This document shows, in pieces, positions 37,922 to 47,621 of a DNA stretch of 64,000 bases; the stretch's first letter is position 1, and each line of letters starts with the position of its first letter. The notes under the pieces were generated by a model, which saw nothing but the letters and a program-made list of their open reading frames with translations, did no database searches and had not been told where the DNA came from. The translations under genes were made by a program, and so were the position numbers. Source of the stretch: Murdochiella sp. Marseille-P8839 (GTDB lineage: Bacteria; Bacillota; Clostridia; Tissierellales; Peptoniphilaceae); the NCBI GenBank assembly GCA_019753405.1, contig JAIKLF010000003.1, positions 1 to 64,000 on the forward strand, read 5' to 3'.

Positions 37922-37950
37922 ATTATAACCTATTCTTTATTTCTTCTCAA
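37922..37950 (-). promoter_or_regulatory. Strong predicted promoter of the peptide transporter operon
   Basis: TTGAGA (37950-37945) and TATAAT (37927-37922) on the minus strand with a 17-bp spacer. Confidence 0.8.
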
Positions 37951-37982
37951 GTGCAATATCAATCACCACAATGAAAGAAAAT

Positions 37983-38561
37983 TCATTTTAGCGAAACACC
38001 TACCGCTTTCATGCCCTCTTCGACATCCGCACGCGGGTAGGGATCGTCCATTTTTACCGGGCGCACCTCTCCATCCTTTATATAGATCAGCGCCGGAATG
38101 TACTCGATGCCATGTTCGTCGGCAAAGTCCAGGAAGGTCGAATCCTTCGTTGTATCGAGCGCCGAGAGAGACAGCGCGTTGTCACTGACAATCTGCTGCA
38201 TCGTCGGCGTAAACTTTACGCAGTAGGGGCAAGTGACGCGTCCGGCGTAAAAAAGCAGTTCTTTCTTGTTCTCGATGGCGTCATTGACGTCCTTCATGGT
38301 AATAGCCGGATAGGTCGCAATAATCTTTTCGTACGTTTTCTGTTCTTCCGTCAGTTCTTCGGAAGAAGCTGATCCTTCGTCGGAAGTGCTCTCTTCGTTC
38401 GACGTGCTTTCGCTTTCCTCCATCGAGGATACCGTCGATTCCTCCATTTGCGAGGAACTGTCGTTGGCGCCGCTGTCCGGTTTGGTTGAGTTTCCGCACG
38501 CGCTCAGCGCAAATAGCATGGCGAGGCTGAGCATGGCGATCTGTGTTTGCGTCTTCCTCAT
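37983..38561 (-). CDS. Thioredoxin-like lipoprotein
   Basis: A 192-residue exported protein. The signal MRKTQTQIAMLSLAMLFALSAC ends in a lipobox (Cys22). A Ser/Glu-rich linker of about 50 residues leads to a thioredoxin fold with the active site CPYC (RVTCPYCVKF) and a cis-Pro segment (YIPALIYIKDG). Similar proteins include streptococcal bacteriocin-accessory-type thioredoxins. Expected role: thiol-disulfide exchange outside the membrane. Its ATG overlaps the sufU stop (ATGA), so it is translationally coupled to the Fe-S assembly operon, an unusual partner for a surface protein. Confidence 0.85.
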   Translation of the reverse strand: MRKTQTQIAMLSLAMLFALSACGNSTKPDSGANDSSSQMEESTVSSMEESESTSNEESTSDEGSASSEELTEEQKTYEKIIATYPAITMKDVNDAIENKKELLFYAGRVTCPYCVKFTPTMQQIVSDNALSLSALDTTKDSTFLDFADEHGIEYIPALIYIKDGEVRPVKMDDPYPRADVEEGMKAVGVSLK

Positions 38562-39001
38562 TTTTCTTCGTTCTCCTTTTCCAGCATGTCGTTCAGGGTT
38601 CGCCAGGCCAACACTGCGCATTTCACGCGCTGGGGCATGTGCGAGATGTCTTTTAACGCGACGGCGTCACCCAGCTGCTCTTCGAGGACGTCGTCATCCT
38701 CTTCCTCGCCTTTAATCATCGCGAGAAAGGTTTCGATCGCTTCTTTCGCCTCATCCACGCGCTTTCCTTCGACCAATTCGCAAAGCAGAGACGTCGATGC
38801 CTGGCTGATGGCGCAGCCGTGTCCCGTAAAAGAGAGCGCTTCAATACGATCCCCTTCGCGTTTGATATGCAGGGTAATATCGTCTCCGCAGCTTGGATTA
38901 TGGCCGCGTTCACTGTCTGTCGCATCCGCCAGATCATGACGATGCGCCGACTCGCGAGCATGTTCCATCACAATCTGCGTATAAATTTGCTTCATGTCCA
39001 T
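38558..39001 (-). CDS. sufU: SufU iron-sulfur assembly / sulfur-acceptor protein
   Basis: A 147-residue IscU-like protein with the three conserved cysteines in PSCGDD, GHGCAIS and VKCAVLAW. SufU accepts persulfide from SufS, with zinc at the same site in Gram-positive bacteria. The start at 39001 has GGAGG upstream and lies one base after the sufS stop. Last Suf gene on the minus strand. Confidence 0.94.
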   Translation of the reverse strand: MDMKQIYTQIVMEHARESAHRHDLADATDSERGHNPSCGDDITLHIKREGDRIEALSFTGHGCAISQASTSLLCELVEGKRVDEAKEAIETFLAMIKGEEEDDDVLEEQLGDAVALKDISHMPQRVKCAVLAWRTLNDMLEKENEEK

Positions 39002-39002
39002 A

Positions 39003-40292
39003 TCAGGCCTCCTCACCATACGGCATCTGTGATTCGGTTTCCGGGATGCCCATCACGCGGCGCACTTCCTTAACCGCCTCAAGAAACGCGTCGACTTCCT
39101 CTACGGTGTTGTAGAAGGCAACGCTCGCCCGGCAGCTGGCGCTGATGTGCAACCCGCGATGCAGCGGCTGTGTGCAGTGGTGTCCGGAGCGAATGGCCAC
39201 ATCCGACGCATCCATAATCGTGGACACGTCATGAGGATGCGCACCGTTCAAGTTGAACGCCACCATGGTGCCGCAATCATGTTGTTTCGGCCGATAGATG
39301 CTGACGCCGCCGAGCTTTTCGAGTTCCTCGGCGAGATAGGCGGCAAGCGCCTTTTCATAGGCTTCGATATTCTCCATGCCGAGGCCTTCCAGATAGGTAA
39401 TGGCGGCATCCAGACCTACAGCTCCGCCGACGTTCATGGTTCCGGCCTCGAATTTATAGGGCAGTTCGGCAAAGGTGGAGGACGTATCTTCGACGTATTC
39501 GATCATTTCTCCGCCGAACAGAAACGGCGGCATCGCATCCAAGAGGGCTTCTTTACCGTATAGAACGCCGATGCCGAAGGGCGAGCCCATCTTGTGGCCG
39601 GAAAATGCGAAAAAGTCGCAGTCCCACTCCATCACATTCACGGTACTATGCGGCGCGTACTGTGCGCCGTCCACCACGACCGTTGCGCCGACGGCATGCG
39701 CCTTAGCGATCATCGCCTTCACCGGCGGCAGCGTCGCAATGACGTTGGATGCGGCACTGAACGCCAATACTTTAGTCTTTTCGCTCAGCTTTGCTTCAAA
39801 ATCCGCCTCGTCCAGCTGAAAATCTTCACCCAGCTCGATATAGCGCAAGGTAGCGCCGGATTGTTGACAGGCGAATTGCCAGTTGACGCAATTGGAATGG
39901 TGTTCCATCCGCGTAATGAGCACTTCATCGCCCGGTTTTAAGACGCGAAGCGCATAATTATACGCTACAAGGTTGAGCGATTCGGTCGCATTGCGCGTAA
40001 AAATGATCTCCCTCGCGCTCTTTGCACCGATAAAGCGGGCAATATGCTCTCTCGCCTGCTCATACGCCTGTGTGGCATAAAGCGACAGTCGGTGATTGCC
40101 GCGCAGCGGATTGGCGTTTTCGTGTGCATAAAACTGTTGCAACCGCTCCAACACAGGCCGCGGACGCTGGGTTGTCGCCGCATTGTCCAAATAGATGACG
40201 GGATGTTCCTCGTCCAAATAGGGAAAATCACGACGCACGGCGTCGAGCGAAAAACCCGGATCGCGCAATCGTTGTCGTTGCTGTTCGTTCAT
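39003..40292 (-). CDS. sufS: Cysteine desulfurase SufS
   Basis: A 429-residue PLP enzyme that takes sulfur from cysteine. The PLP lysine lies in FFAFSGHKMGSPFGIG, the active-site Cys in IRSGHHCTQPLH, and the N-terminus reads YLDNAATTQRP. It hands persulfide to SufU encoded next. The gene follows sufD by 2 bp. Confidence 0.95.
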   Translation of the reverse strand: MNEQQRQRLRDPGFSLDAVRRDFPYLDEEHPVIYLDNAATTQRPRPVLERLQQFYAHENANPLRGNHRLSLYATQAYEQAREHIARFIGAKSAREIIFTRNATESLNLVAYNYALRVLKPGDEVLITRMEHHSNCVNWQFACQQSGATLRYIELGEDFQLDEADFEAKLSEKTKVLAFSAASNVIATLPPVKAMIAKAHAVGATVVVDGAQYAPHSTVNVMEWDCDFFAFSGHKMGSPFGIGVLYGKEALLDAMPPFLFGGEMIEYVEDTSSTFAELPYKFEAGTMNVGGAVGLDAAITYLEGLGMENIEAYEKALAAYLAEELEKLGGVSIYRPKQHDCGTMVAFNLNGAHPHDVSTIMDASDVAIRSGHHCTQPLHRGLHISASCRASVAFYNTVEEVDAFLEAVKEVRRVMGIPETESQMPYGEEA

Positions 40293-40294
40293 CG

Positions 40295-41431
40295 TTATCT
40301 CTTTCTCTTCATCAAGCGATCGTGAATAGCTTGGCGAATATTTTCACGCATAGCGGCATCGGGAATGCGATCCAACGTTTCCGCCATGCGCGATTCCACA
40401 ATCATGCCTTCGGCTTCCTGTCGGCTGAGGCCGCGGCTCATGAGGTAGAAAAGCAGCTCTTCATCGACGCGCCCGGCAGAGGTGGCATGATTTCCCTCGA
40501 CCGCATCTTCGTGGCAAAGCAGAATCGGCACAGCCACCGAATGGGCATCATCACTCATCAGGACCGTCACCTCTTCTTCGTCGCCCACAGCGCCGCGCGC
40601 ACCTTCCAAAAAGTCCAGCGTTCCGCGGAAAGACTTATACGCCTCATCGAACAGAGCGCCATCCGCACGGATAATGCCTTCCGTATATAATCCGTGAAAG
40701 CGAACGTGATAGAAAAGATCCAGTTTTTCCTTTTCCTGCGCAAGGTAGGCCACATATTCTTCCATCCTTGCTTCCACACCCACGAGGTCGCCGCTCAGGT
40801 GATAGTTGGTGCGCGCACCACCGCCCAGTTCAACATGCGCAAGGCCAAGATTGCCACCGTCCGCCACCGTAAACGTGACGCTCTGGTTGCTGACGGTCTT
40901 CGCATTCAAGCGATTGAGCAATACAAGCTGTAAATCGGCATCCTCTTCCACCACAATATCCAGCATCCCGTTTCGTGCAGCCGCAACGTCCTCATCGCTT
41001 TCCACATCCAGAACGACCGTCGCGCAGTGCCCGCAAGGCACACGCAACCGAAGCCGATCCTGCAAAACCGGGTTCTCTTTAGATAAGGCAAAATGCAGGG
41101 TTTGCACCGCGCCGTCTTCCACCGTCCACGAATACGACACATTCGCTTCCTGTGCGTTTTTTGTCGCGATTTCGGCGGAAATGCCCTGTAGGGCGTGAAC
41201 GTCTTCCGTGGAATCGACGTCAATTTTCGCTTGTGCTTTTCCTTCCGCAATGCGCGTGTCGGCAAACCTTTCGGTCGTCAGTCCCTCAAAGGGCATCGTT
41301 TCGGGATAGTCTTCTATCTGTGTCGGAACGTCGTTGACTTTTAGCCACCGACATGTGCGTGCGGGAAGCTCACTTCCCCGATCTTCTCGAATGTCGGTTT
41401 TTTGTTTCTGTTCGGTATGCAAAACACTCAT
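40295..41431 (-). CDS. sufD: Fe-S assembly protein SufD
   Basis: A 378-residue member of the SufBD family with a right-handed beta-helix core. It ends with the typical helical region EELLFYLMSRGLSRQEAEGM. It partners SufB and SufC in the scaffold complex. Start overlaps the sufB stop by 4 bp. The N-terminal ~60 residues are less conserved, as is usual for SufD. Confidence 0.93.
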   Translation of the reverse strand: MSVLHTEQKQKTDIREDRGSELPARTCRWLKVNDVPTQIEDYPETMPFEGLTTERFADTRIAEGKAQAKIDVDSTEDVHALQGISAEIATKNAQEANVSYSWTVEDGAVQTLHFALSKENPVLQDRLRLRVPCGHCATVVLDVESDEDVAAARNGMLDIVVEEDADLQLVLLNRLNAKTVSNQSVTFTVADGGNLGLAHVELGGGARTNYHLSGDLVGVEARMEEYVAYLAQEKEKLDLFYHVRFHGLYTEGIIRADGALFDEAYKSFRGTLDFLEGARGAVGDEEEVTVLMSDDAHSVAVPILLCHEDAVEGNHATSAGRVDEELLFYLMSRGLSRQEAEGMIVESRMAETLDRIPDAAMRENIRQAIHDRLMKRKR

Positions 41432-42915
41432 CCGATCGCTCCTTTCAGTTCCAAAGTGATCAGATTGTTCATCTCCACCGCATATTCCATCGGCAGCTCT
41501 TTCGCAATCGGTTCCGCGAAGCCTCGTACAATCATGGCTTTGGCTTCTTCTTCGGGAATACCGCGGCTCATCAGATAAAAGATGGCCGTTTCATCGATAC
41601 GCCCGATTTTCGCCTCATGACCCAGATCCACATCTTCCGTAGCGATGCGAATGGCCGGAATGGTGTCGGAACGGCTTTCCGCATCCAGCATCAGCGATTC
41701 GCATGAAACCGAGCACTTTGAGCCCGCTGCATTTTCGCCGATATCCACCGTACCGCGATAAATCGCGACGCCGCCGGACTTGGAGATGGACTTGGAGTTG
41801 ATGGTGGAATAGGTGTTGGGCGCATAGTGCATCACCTGTGCACCGGTATCGAGGTATTGTCCCTTGCCGGCAAAAGTGATGCCGGTAAACTCGCTTCGTG
41901 CGCCTTCCCCGACCAGAAGGCTGGACGGATAAAGCATGGAACAGGCTGAGCCGAACGAACCGGAAACCCATTCAATGGAACCGCCTTTTTCCACCCGTGC
42001 GCGCTTGGTGTTGAGGTTATACATATTCCGCGACCAGTTTTCAATGGTGGAATACCGCAGGTGCGCATTTTCCTTGACAAAAAGTTCTACCGCACCGGCA
42101 TGGAGATTCAGCGTATTGTATTTCGGCGCAGAGCAGCCTTCGATGAAATGAACCGATCCGCCTTCTTCCACCAAGATAAGCGTGTGCTCAAATTGGCCGG
42201 CGCCGGGCGCGTTCAACCGGAAATAACTTTGTAGCGGAATATCCACATCCACGCCCTTAGGCACATAGACAAACGATCCGCCCGACCACACGGCGTAATG
42301 CAGCGCCGCATAGCGATGTAAACGCGGAGTGATCAGTTTTCCGAAATGGGCTTTAATGATATCGGGATATTCGCGCACTGCCGATTCGAAATCGGTATAA
42401 ATGACACCTTGCTCCGAAAGATAGCTGCGCATATTGTGGTAAACCACCTCGGAATCGTATTGCGCACCCACGCCCGCCAGCGATTCCAGTTCTGCTTCGG
42501 GAATACCCAGCTTCATAAACGTATCGCGAATCTCATCCGGCACGTTCTGCCAGTCTCTGGCCATCTGTGCCTTGGGGCGTACATACGTTGATATGCGGTT
42601 CATGTCCACCGCGTGCAAATCCGGTCCCCAATTGGGATTTTCGGATGCGTTGAAAATCTCCAGCGCCTCGAGGCGTTTGTCCAACATCCAGGATGGCTCG
42701 TCTTTATTGGCGGAAATCTCTCGAATAATCTCTTCCGTGAGACCGTTCTCCACCTTCATGTCGTATTCAAACGCATTTTTCTGATCGTAAACACCACGTG
42801 GCAGATCCTTCACGTCGGATTTTTCCGGCACCTCAAATTCACCGGCCGCCAGGCGCGCTTCGCGTTCCGCTTTTCGCCGGGCATGGCGCAGTGCCGCGTC
42901 CTCATTTCTGTTCAT
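41428..42915 (-). CDS. sufB: Fe-S scaffold protein SufB
   Basis: A 495-residue SufB with characteristic segments YVPKGVDVDIPLQSYFR, NTLNLHAGAVEL, KCSVSCESLMLD and GRIDETAIFYLMSRGI. It is the core scaffold on which the Fe-S cluster is built with SufC and SufD. The C-terminus and sufD start overlap by 4 bp; the start overlaps the end of sufC by 14 bp. Confidence 0.96.
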   Translation of the reverse strand: MNRNEDAALRHARRKAEREARLAAGEFEVPEKSDVKDLPRGVYDQKNAFEYDMKVENGLTEEIIREISANKDEPSWMLDKRLEALEIFNASENPNWGPDLHAVDMNRISTYVRPKAQMARDWQNVPDEIRDTFMKLGIPEAELESLAGVGAQYDSEVVYHNMRSYLSEQGVIYTDFESAVREYPDIIKAHFGKLITPRLHRYAALHYAVWSGGSFVYVPKGVDVDIPLQSYFRLNAPGAGQFEHTLILVEEGGSVHFIEGCSAPKYNTLNLHAGAVELFVKENAHLRYSTIENWSRNMYNLNTKRARVEKGGSIEWVSGSFGSACSMLYPSSLLVGEGARSEFTGITFAGKGQYLDTGAQVMHYAPNTYSTINSKSISKSGGVAIYRGTVDIGENAAGSKCSVSCESLMLDAESRSDTIPAIRIATEDVDLGHEAKIGRIDETAIFYLMSRGIPEEEAKAMIVRGFAEPIAKELPMEYAVEMNNLITLELKGAIG

Positions 42916-43672
42916 CGGTGACCTCCCCGGTCATCTCACGACGAATCCATTCATAGCCCTCACGATTGATGCGCTCAGCCACTTCCGGGCCGCCGTTTTT
43001 CACCAATTTGCCGTCAATGACCACGTGGACAAAATCCGGATGCAGATACTCTAAGATCCCGCTGATGTGCGTGATAATGAGGCAAGCCTTCGTTTCATCC
43101 AGAAAATCGGCGACACCTCGGCTGACGATACGAACAGCATCGACATCCAGACCGGAATCCGTCTCATCCAGCAGAATCAGCTTCGGATCCAACACCTGCA
43201 TCTGCAAAATTTCCGTCTTTTTCTTTTCTCCACCGGAAAAACCGACGTTCAAATAGCGTTCCGCATATTCCGGCGCCATGGACAGCGATTCCATCTTCGC
43301 TGCAAGCGCTTTTTTGAACTTCAGAACCGACGGCGCTTTTCCCTCGCGCTGGCCTTTTGCCGTGCGAAGAAAATCCTCGACGCTGACACCGGGAACTTCC
43401 TGCGGCGTTTGAAAGCTAAGGAAAATCCCCTTGCGGGCGCGCTCATCCGCCGTGTTCTCAAGAATGCTTTCGCCTTCAAAAAGAATATCGCCTTCATGAA
43501 CATGGTAATGGGGATGCGCCATGATCGCATTGGCAAGCGTCGATTTTCCGGCGCCGTTCGGTCCCATCACGACATGAATTTCCCCCGGGTTAATGGTTAA
43601 GTCGATGCCCTTCAGAATGTCGCTCTGATCGACACCGACGTGCAAGTTTTTGAGTTCCAGTAATGCGGACAT
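42902..43672 (-). CDS. sufC: Fe-S assembly ATPase SufC
   Basis: A 256-residue ABC-type ATPase without membrane partner: Walker A GPNGAGKSTLANAI, signature FSGGEKKKTEILQ, Walker B KLILLDETDSGLD. First gene of sufCBDSU. AGAGGAGG precedes the ATG. No promoter is obvious in the 49 bp after the tkt stop, so the operon may depend on read-through or on a promoter inside the tkt end. Confidence 0.96.
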   Translation of the reverse strand: MSALLELKNLHVGVDQSDILKGIDLTINPGEIHVVMGPNGAGKSTLANAIMAHPHYHVHEGDILFEGESILENTADERARKGIFLSFQTPQEVPGVSVEDFLRTAKGQREGKAPSVLKFKKALAAKMESLSMAPEYAERYLNVGFSGGEKKKTEILQMQVLDPKLILLDETDSGLDVDAVRIVSRGVADFLDETKACLIITHISGILEYLHPDFVHVVIDGKLVKNGGPEVAERINREGYEWIRREMTGEVTDEQK

Positions 43673-43691
43673 GTCCTCCTCTTTCCTACGT

Positions 43692-43715
43692 AAAAGCCCC
43701 GCCCTTCGGCGAGGC
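43692..43715 (-). terminator. Weak terminator between tkt and sufC
   Basis: GCCTCGCC GAAG GGCGGGGC TTTT on the minus strand, with one G-T pair and only four T residues; partial read-through into suf is likely. Confidence 0.7.
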
Positions 43716-43721
43716 TGCGAC

Positions 43722-45722
43722 TTATCGTGTGAACGTGTCGCGGTATGCCTTAACCACCGCTTGCGTGGTTATACCCAATTCGCGGAGAACTTCCTCCGCC
43801 GGAGCGGACAGACCGAAACGATCAATGCCCAGAGCGATACCATCCAGACCGACATAGCGTTCCCACCCGAAGGTGGTGGCCGCTTCAAGGCTCAGGCGGT
43901 TACGCACAGCGGAAGGCAAGACCTTTTCGCGGTATGCCGCATCCTGCTGATCAAAACGCGTTGTACTAGGCAGCGAAACCACCGACACGTCAACGCCGTC
44001 TTCGGCCAGAATCTTCTGTGCTTCAACAAGCAGTTGAACCTCGGAGCCCGTACCGATCAAAATGCCGTCCGGCGTGTCTTTTTTAGACGGTGACAGCACA
44101 TAGCCGCCGCGGGCAACGCCTTCCTCCGCCTTCTCGTTTGAATGAGGCAGTACCGGAATGTTTTGGCGTGTTAGGACGAGCATGGTCGGATGATCCGTGC
44201 TCTCCATAGCCAGGCGCCACGCCTGCGCGGTTTCGTTGGCATCCGCCGGACGAAGGACGTCCATATTGGGCATGGCGCGCCAGCTGGCAAGCTGTTCAAT
44301 CGGTTCATGCGTTGGGCCGTCTTCGCCGACCGCCACACTGTCGTGGGTCAACACGTAGGTCACCGGCAACTTCGACAAGGCAGCGACACGCGCCGCACCG
44401 CGGAAATAATCGGAGAAAACAAAGAAGGTAGCACCGAAGACTTTCGTGCCGCCATGTAACGCAATGCCGTTGTTGATGGCGGCCATGGCAAATTCGCGCA
44501 CGCCGTACCAGATATTGCGATCGGCATCATCTTCCACGCGGAAGGCCCCTTCACCGCCGATTTGCGTCTTATTGGAACTGGATAAGTCTGCGGATCCGCC
44601 CCAGAAATTCGGTACCGCTTTCGCAATGGCCTGGATTACCGTATGGGATGTGGCACGTGTTGCCTCGGCTTTGTCGCTTTCTTTCCAGGAGGGTAACTCC
44701 TCCGCCCAGTTTTCCGGCAATTTTCCGGCAAACGCATCGATATAGGCTTGTGCCCGATCCGGGTCCTTTTCGGCCAGTCGGTCAAAGCGTTCCTGCCAAG
44801 CGCGTTCCTCCTCTTCGCCACGTTTCATGACCGTATCGGTAAAATGCGCTTTCACTTCCTCCGGAACAGTAAACGCGGGATAGTCCCAGCCCAACGTCTT
44901 TTTTAAGGACTCGGTCGCTTCTTCGCCAAGCGGCGCGCCGTGTACGCTGTTGGTACCGGCCTTGGGTGCACCGTAACCGATCACGGTGTGTACTTCGATC
45001 AGCGTCGGACGTTCCTTATCGGCACGCGCTTCGCGAATCGCCTCGGCAATGGCTTCGGTGTCGTTGCCATCGGCAACGTCGAGCACCTGCCAGCCGTAGG
45101 CACGGAAACGCTCTGCCACGTTTTCCGTAAAGACCTGTTCGGTCTTGCCATCCAGACAAATAGCATTGGAATCATACAGAACGATGAGCTTGCCGAGCTT
45201 CAGACGACCGGCAAGGGACGCCGCTTCTGCGCTGACGCCTTCCATGAGGTCGCCGTCTCCGCAAAGGACATAGGTGTCGTGATCCACGAGCGTTTCGCCG
45301 TCGCGGTTAAACGTAGCCGCCAGGTGCGCTTCGGCCATGGCCATGCCCACGCCGTTGGCAAATCCCTGGCCGAGCGGTCCGGTCGTCGCCTCGACGCCCG
45401 GCGTATGGTGTACTTCCGGATGTCCCGGCGTTTTGGCATTTAGCTGACGAAACTGTTTCAGATCGTCAAGAGAAAGGTCGTATCCCGACAGATGCAGCAG
45501 ACTGTAGAGCAGTGCCGAGCCGTGACCGGCTGAGAGCACAAAGCGGTCGCGGTTGGACCAGTCCGGATTTTTCGGATTCTGCCGCAAAAACTGTGTCCAG
45601 AGCGTATACGCCATGGGTGCCGCGCCCAGCGGCAGACCGGGATGACCGGAGTTGGCTTTATTGATTTGGTCTACACTCAACATACGTATCGTTTGAATGG
45701 CCAACTGTTCAATGGATTTCAT
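43722..45722 (-). CDS. tkt: Transketolase
   Basis: A 666-residue thiamine-diphosphate enzyme of the pentose phosphate pathway. The TPP motif [18 protein letters not shown], the N-terminal [12 protein letters not shown] and the pyrimidine domain segment [23 protein letters not shown] are present; length matches the single-chain bacterial enzyme. The start at 45722 has AAGGAGG upstream; a longer reading frame back to 45860 has no support. It follows mrp by 43 bp and could be the last gene of the 52-43.7 kb operon. Confidence 0.96.
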   Translation of the reverse strand: MKSIEQLAIQTIRMLSVDQINKANSGHPGLPLGAAPMAYTLWTQFLRQNPKNPDWSNRDRFVLSAGHGSALLYSLLHLSGYDLSLDDLKQFRQLNAKTPGHPEVHHTPGVEATTGPLGQGFANGVGMAMAEAHLAATFNRDGETLVDHDTYVLCGDGDLMEGVSAEAASLAGRLKLGKLIVLYDSNAICLDGKTEQVFTENVAERFRAYGWQVLDVADGNDTEAIAEAIREARADKERPTLIEVHTVIGYGAPKAGTNSVHGAPLGEEATESLKKTLGWDYPAFTVPEEVKAHFTDTVMKRGEEEERAWQERFDRLAEKDPDRAQAYIDAFAGKLPENWAEELPSWKESDKAEATRATSHTVIQAIAKAVPNFWGGSADLSSSNKTQIGGEGAFRVEDDADRNIWYGVREFAMAAINNGIALHGGTKVFGATFFVFSDYFRGAARVAALSKLPVTYVLTHDSVAVGEDGPTHEPIEQLASWRAMPNMDVLRPADANETAQAWRLAMESTDHPTMLVLTRQNIPVLPHSNEKAEEGVARGGYVLSPSKKDTPDGILIGTGSEVQLLVEAQKILAEDGVDVSVVSLPSTTRFDQQDAAYREKVLPSAVRNRLSLEAATTFGWERYVGLDGIALGIDRFGLSAPAEEVLRELGITTQAVVKAYRDTFTR

Positions 45723-45765
45723 GTTTCCTCCTTGCGCAAAACGCGACTTCCTTTCGGGATACCTT

Positions 45766-46575
45766 CTACTTAAGGTGCTGTTCGACTTCGTTTTCCAAAA
45801 TGGCCGCAATGGTCGGGGCAAACGGACGCGTATCGGCTTCCTCGACGCGGCCTTCATCAATTAAGGTCGCTAAGTTCGGATTGATGGCAAGCTTCGCCAG
45901 CACGGGAAGGCCATAGCGTTTGGCCACTTCGTCGATACGGCTCTTGCCGAAGATGTCATAGCGTCGTTTTGTATCCGGCGCTTCAAAGTAACTCATGTTT
46001 TCCATGATACCAAAAACGGGAAGGCTCATCATCCTGGTCATATTGATGGCTTTTTCGACCACCATGCTGACCAGCTCCTGCGGAGAGGTAACGATGAGGG
46101 CCCCTTCGACGGGAATCATCTGAAAAACGGTTAAAGGCACATCGCCCGTTCCCGGCGGCATATCGACAAAGAGATAATCCACGTCTTCATAGACCACTTC
46201 CGTCCAGAATTGCTGAATCGCACTGCCGACGAGTGCTCCTTTCCAGAGCACCGGATCGGTATCGTGCGGCAAAAGCAGGTTCGTGGAAACAACCTGAATG
46301 CCGTTCTTTGTCCGTCGCGCATAGGGGATGCCGTTTTTCCGTTCCAGCCCTCCCTCCAGACCAAAGGCATGGGGAATGGAAGGGCCGGTCACATCCGCAT
46401 CGAGAATCGCCGCTTTCCGCCCGGTCTGCTGCATGGCGAGCGCACACATCGTCGTCACCATGGACTTGCCGACGCCGCCCTTTCCCGACATGATCGCAAT
46501 CACGTGGCCGATTCGGCTCTTTTCATGGGGATCCTTATAAAATACCGGCTTTTTTCGCGTATTTTCCTCGCTCAT
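45766..46575 (-). CDS. mrp: Mrp/ApbC-type P-loop ATPase lacking the CxxC motif
   Basis: A 269-residue ATPase with the deviant Walker [11 protein letters not shown] and the Mrp signature [21 protein letters not shown]. These proteins carry or deliver Fe-S clusters. The dimer-bridging CxxC normally found after ENMSYF is replaced here by EAPDT ([14 protein letters not shown]), and there is no other CxxC. Its ATG overlaps the fni stop by 4 bp. The N-terminal DUF59 domain of longer Mrp proteins is also absent. Confidence 0.88.
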   Translation of the reverse strand: MSEENTRKKPVFYKDPHEKSRIGHVIAIMSGKGGVGKSMVTTMCALAMQQTGRKAAILDADVTGPSIPHAFGLEGGLERKNGIPYARRTKNGIQVVSTNLLLPHDTDPVLWKGALVGSAIQQFWTEVVYEDVDYLFVDMPPGTGDVPLTVFQMIPVEGALIVTSPQELVSMVVEKAINMTRMMSLPVFGIMENMSYFEAPDTKRRYDIFGKSRIDEVAKRYGLPVLAKLAINPNLATLIDEGRVEEADTRPFAPTIAAILENEVEQHLK

Positions 46576-47621
46576 ACTCTTCCCTTTCGTCCTTCGGTGC
46601 GTTCCTCCGCGTCCACCAGTTCTTTCAGGCGTCCGACCATCAGGTAGGGAATGCGATGCAAATCCGCCATCGTCCGACAGCCCAAAAGCAGAAGCCCCAT
46701 AGCAATATTATCCAGGACGCCCTGCAGATATTCTTCGGCATATTCCAGTGAACCGTGCATCAGGTAGCGCAGAAGCTCTCCGGAAATTGCGCTCATATCT
46801 GCACCCAGCACGTGCGCGTGCAACACATCCGTCGCCGTGGTGATGCCGCCTGAAGCGATACGCTTGGTGTTCGGACATTCCTTATGCACATTCCAAATGG
46901 CCTTCGCCGTCGGAATGCCCCAGGAATAAAATTCCGTAAGATCACGGTGCATGGAGCGTTGATCCTCCACCTCCATGAAATTGGTTCCGCCTGAGCCGGA
47001 TACATCAATGTATTCCACAGGAATATCGCGAAGAAGACGCCCGTCCTGACGACTCATGCCGAATCCGACTTCCTTCACGATCACTTTTCCGGGAAAGGCT
47101 TCGGCGATGCACCGAAGGTTATCATACAGACCGCGAAAATCGCGATCCCCTTCTTCCTGTGCCATTTCCTGCGAAGGGTTGACGTGTATGCCGATGCCCT
47201 GTGCATCGATCATTTCCATCGCGCGCGCTACCTGATCCACCGAAACGCCCGCCGACACGTTGCCGATAATGAGGCCATTCTGCCCCAGCGTTTCGCGCAC
47301 AATGTGGAAGGAATCCACCGCTTCCGGATCCTCGAGCGCGATGACCTGCGAGCCGACCTGCATGGGCAAACCGAAATCCTTGGCAATCTGCGCCAGATCG
47401 CGGTTGATACCCTTCGTCATATCGGTTCCGCCCGTCATGGCGTTAATCATGAGCGGTGCTGGAATGGTGCGACCGAAAAATTCCACCGAAGTATCAATGT
47501 CGGAAAGAGCAAGTTCCGGAAAGGATACCGGCTCGAGCACGACCTGATCCAGGAGCGTTCCGCCATACGGTTCGGTTCGCAACACCTGTTCAATGTGTTC
47601 ATCTTTGCGTTCTTTGCGCAT
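46572..47621 (-). CDS. fni: Type 2 isopentenyl-diphosphate delta-isomerase
   Basis: A 349-residue FMN-dependent isomerase interconverting IPP and DMAPP. Typical segments are RKDEHI at the start, MINAMTGGT, GSQVIAL, VSGSGGTNF (phosphate binding) and ASGGITTATDVL. The start at 47621 has GGGGAGGAG upstream; it overlaps the end of the large activase-like gene by 23 bp, and the stop overlaps mrp. Confidence 0.94.
   Translation of the reverse strand: MRKERKDEHIEQVLRTEPYGGTLLDQVVLEPVSFPELALSDIDTSVEFFGRTIPAPLMINAMTGGTDMTKGINRDLAQIAKDFGLPMQVGSQVIALEDPEAVDSFHIVRETLGQNGLIIGNVSAGVSVDQVARAMEMIDAQGIGIHVNPSQEMAQEEGDRDFRGLYDNLRCIAEAFPGKVIVKEVGFGMSRQDGRLLRDIPVEYIDVSGSGGTNFMEVEDQRSMHRDLTEFYSWGIPTAKAIWNVHKECPNTKRIASGGITTATDVLHAHVLGADMSAISGELLRYLMHGSLEYAEEYLQGVLDNIAMGLLLLGCRTMADLHRIPYLMVGRLKELVDAEERTEGRKGRV

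Noticed and set aside
45723-45860. Longer transketolase start
   Set aside because: The extra residues have no similarity and run into the end of mrp; AAGGAGG is placed for the ATG at 45722.
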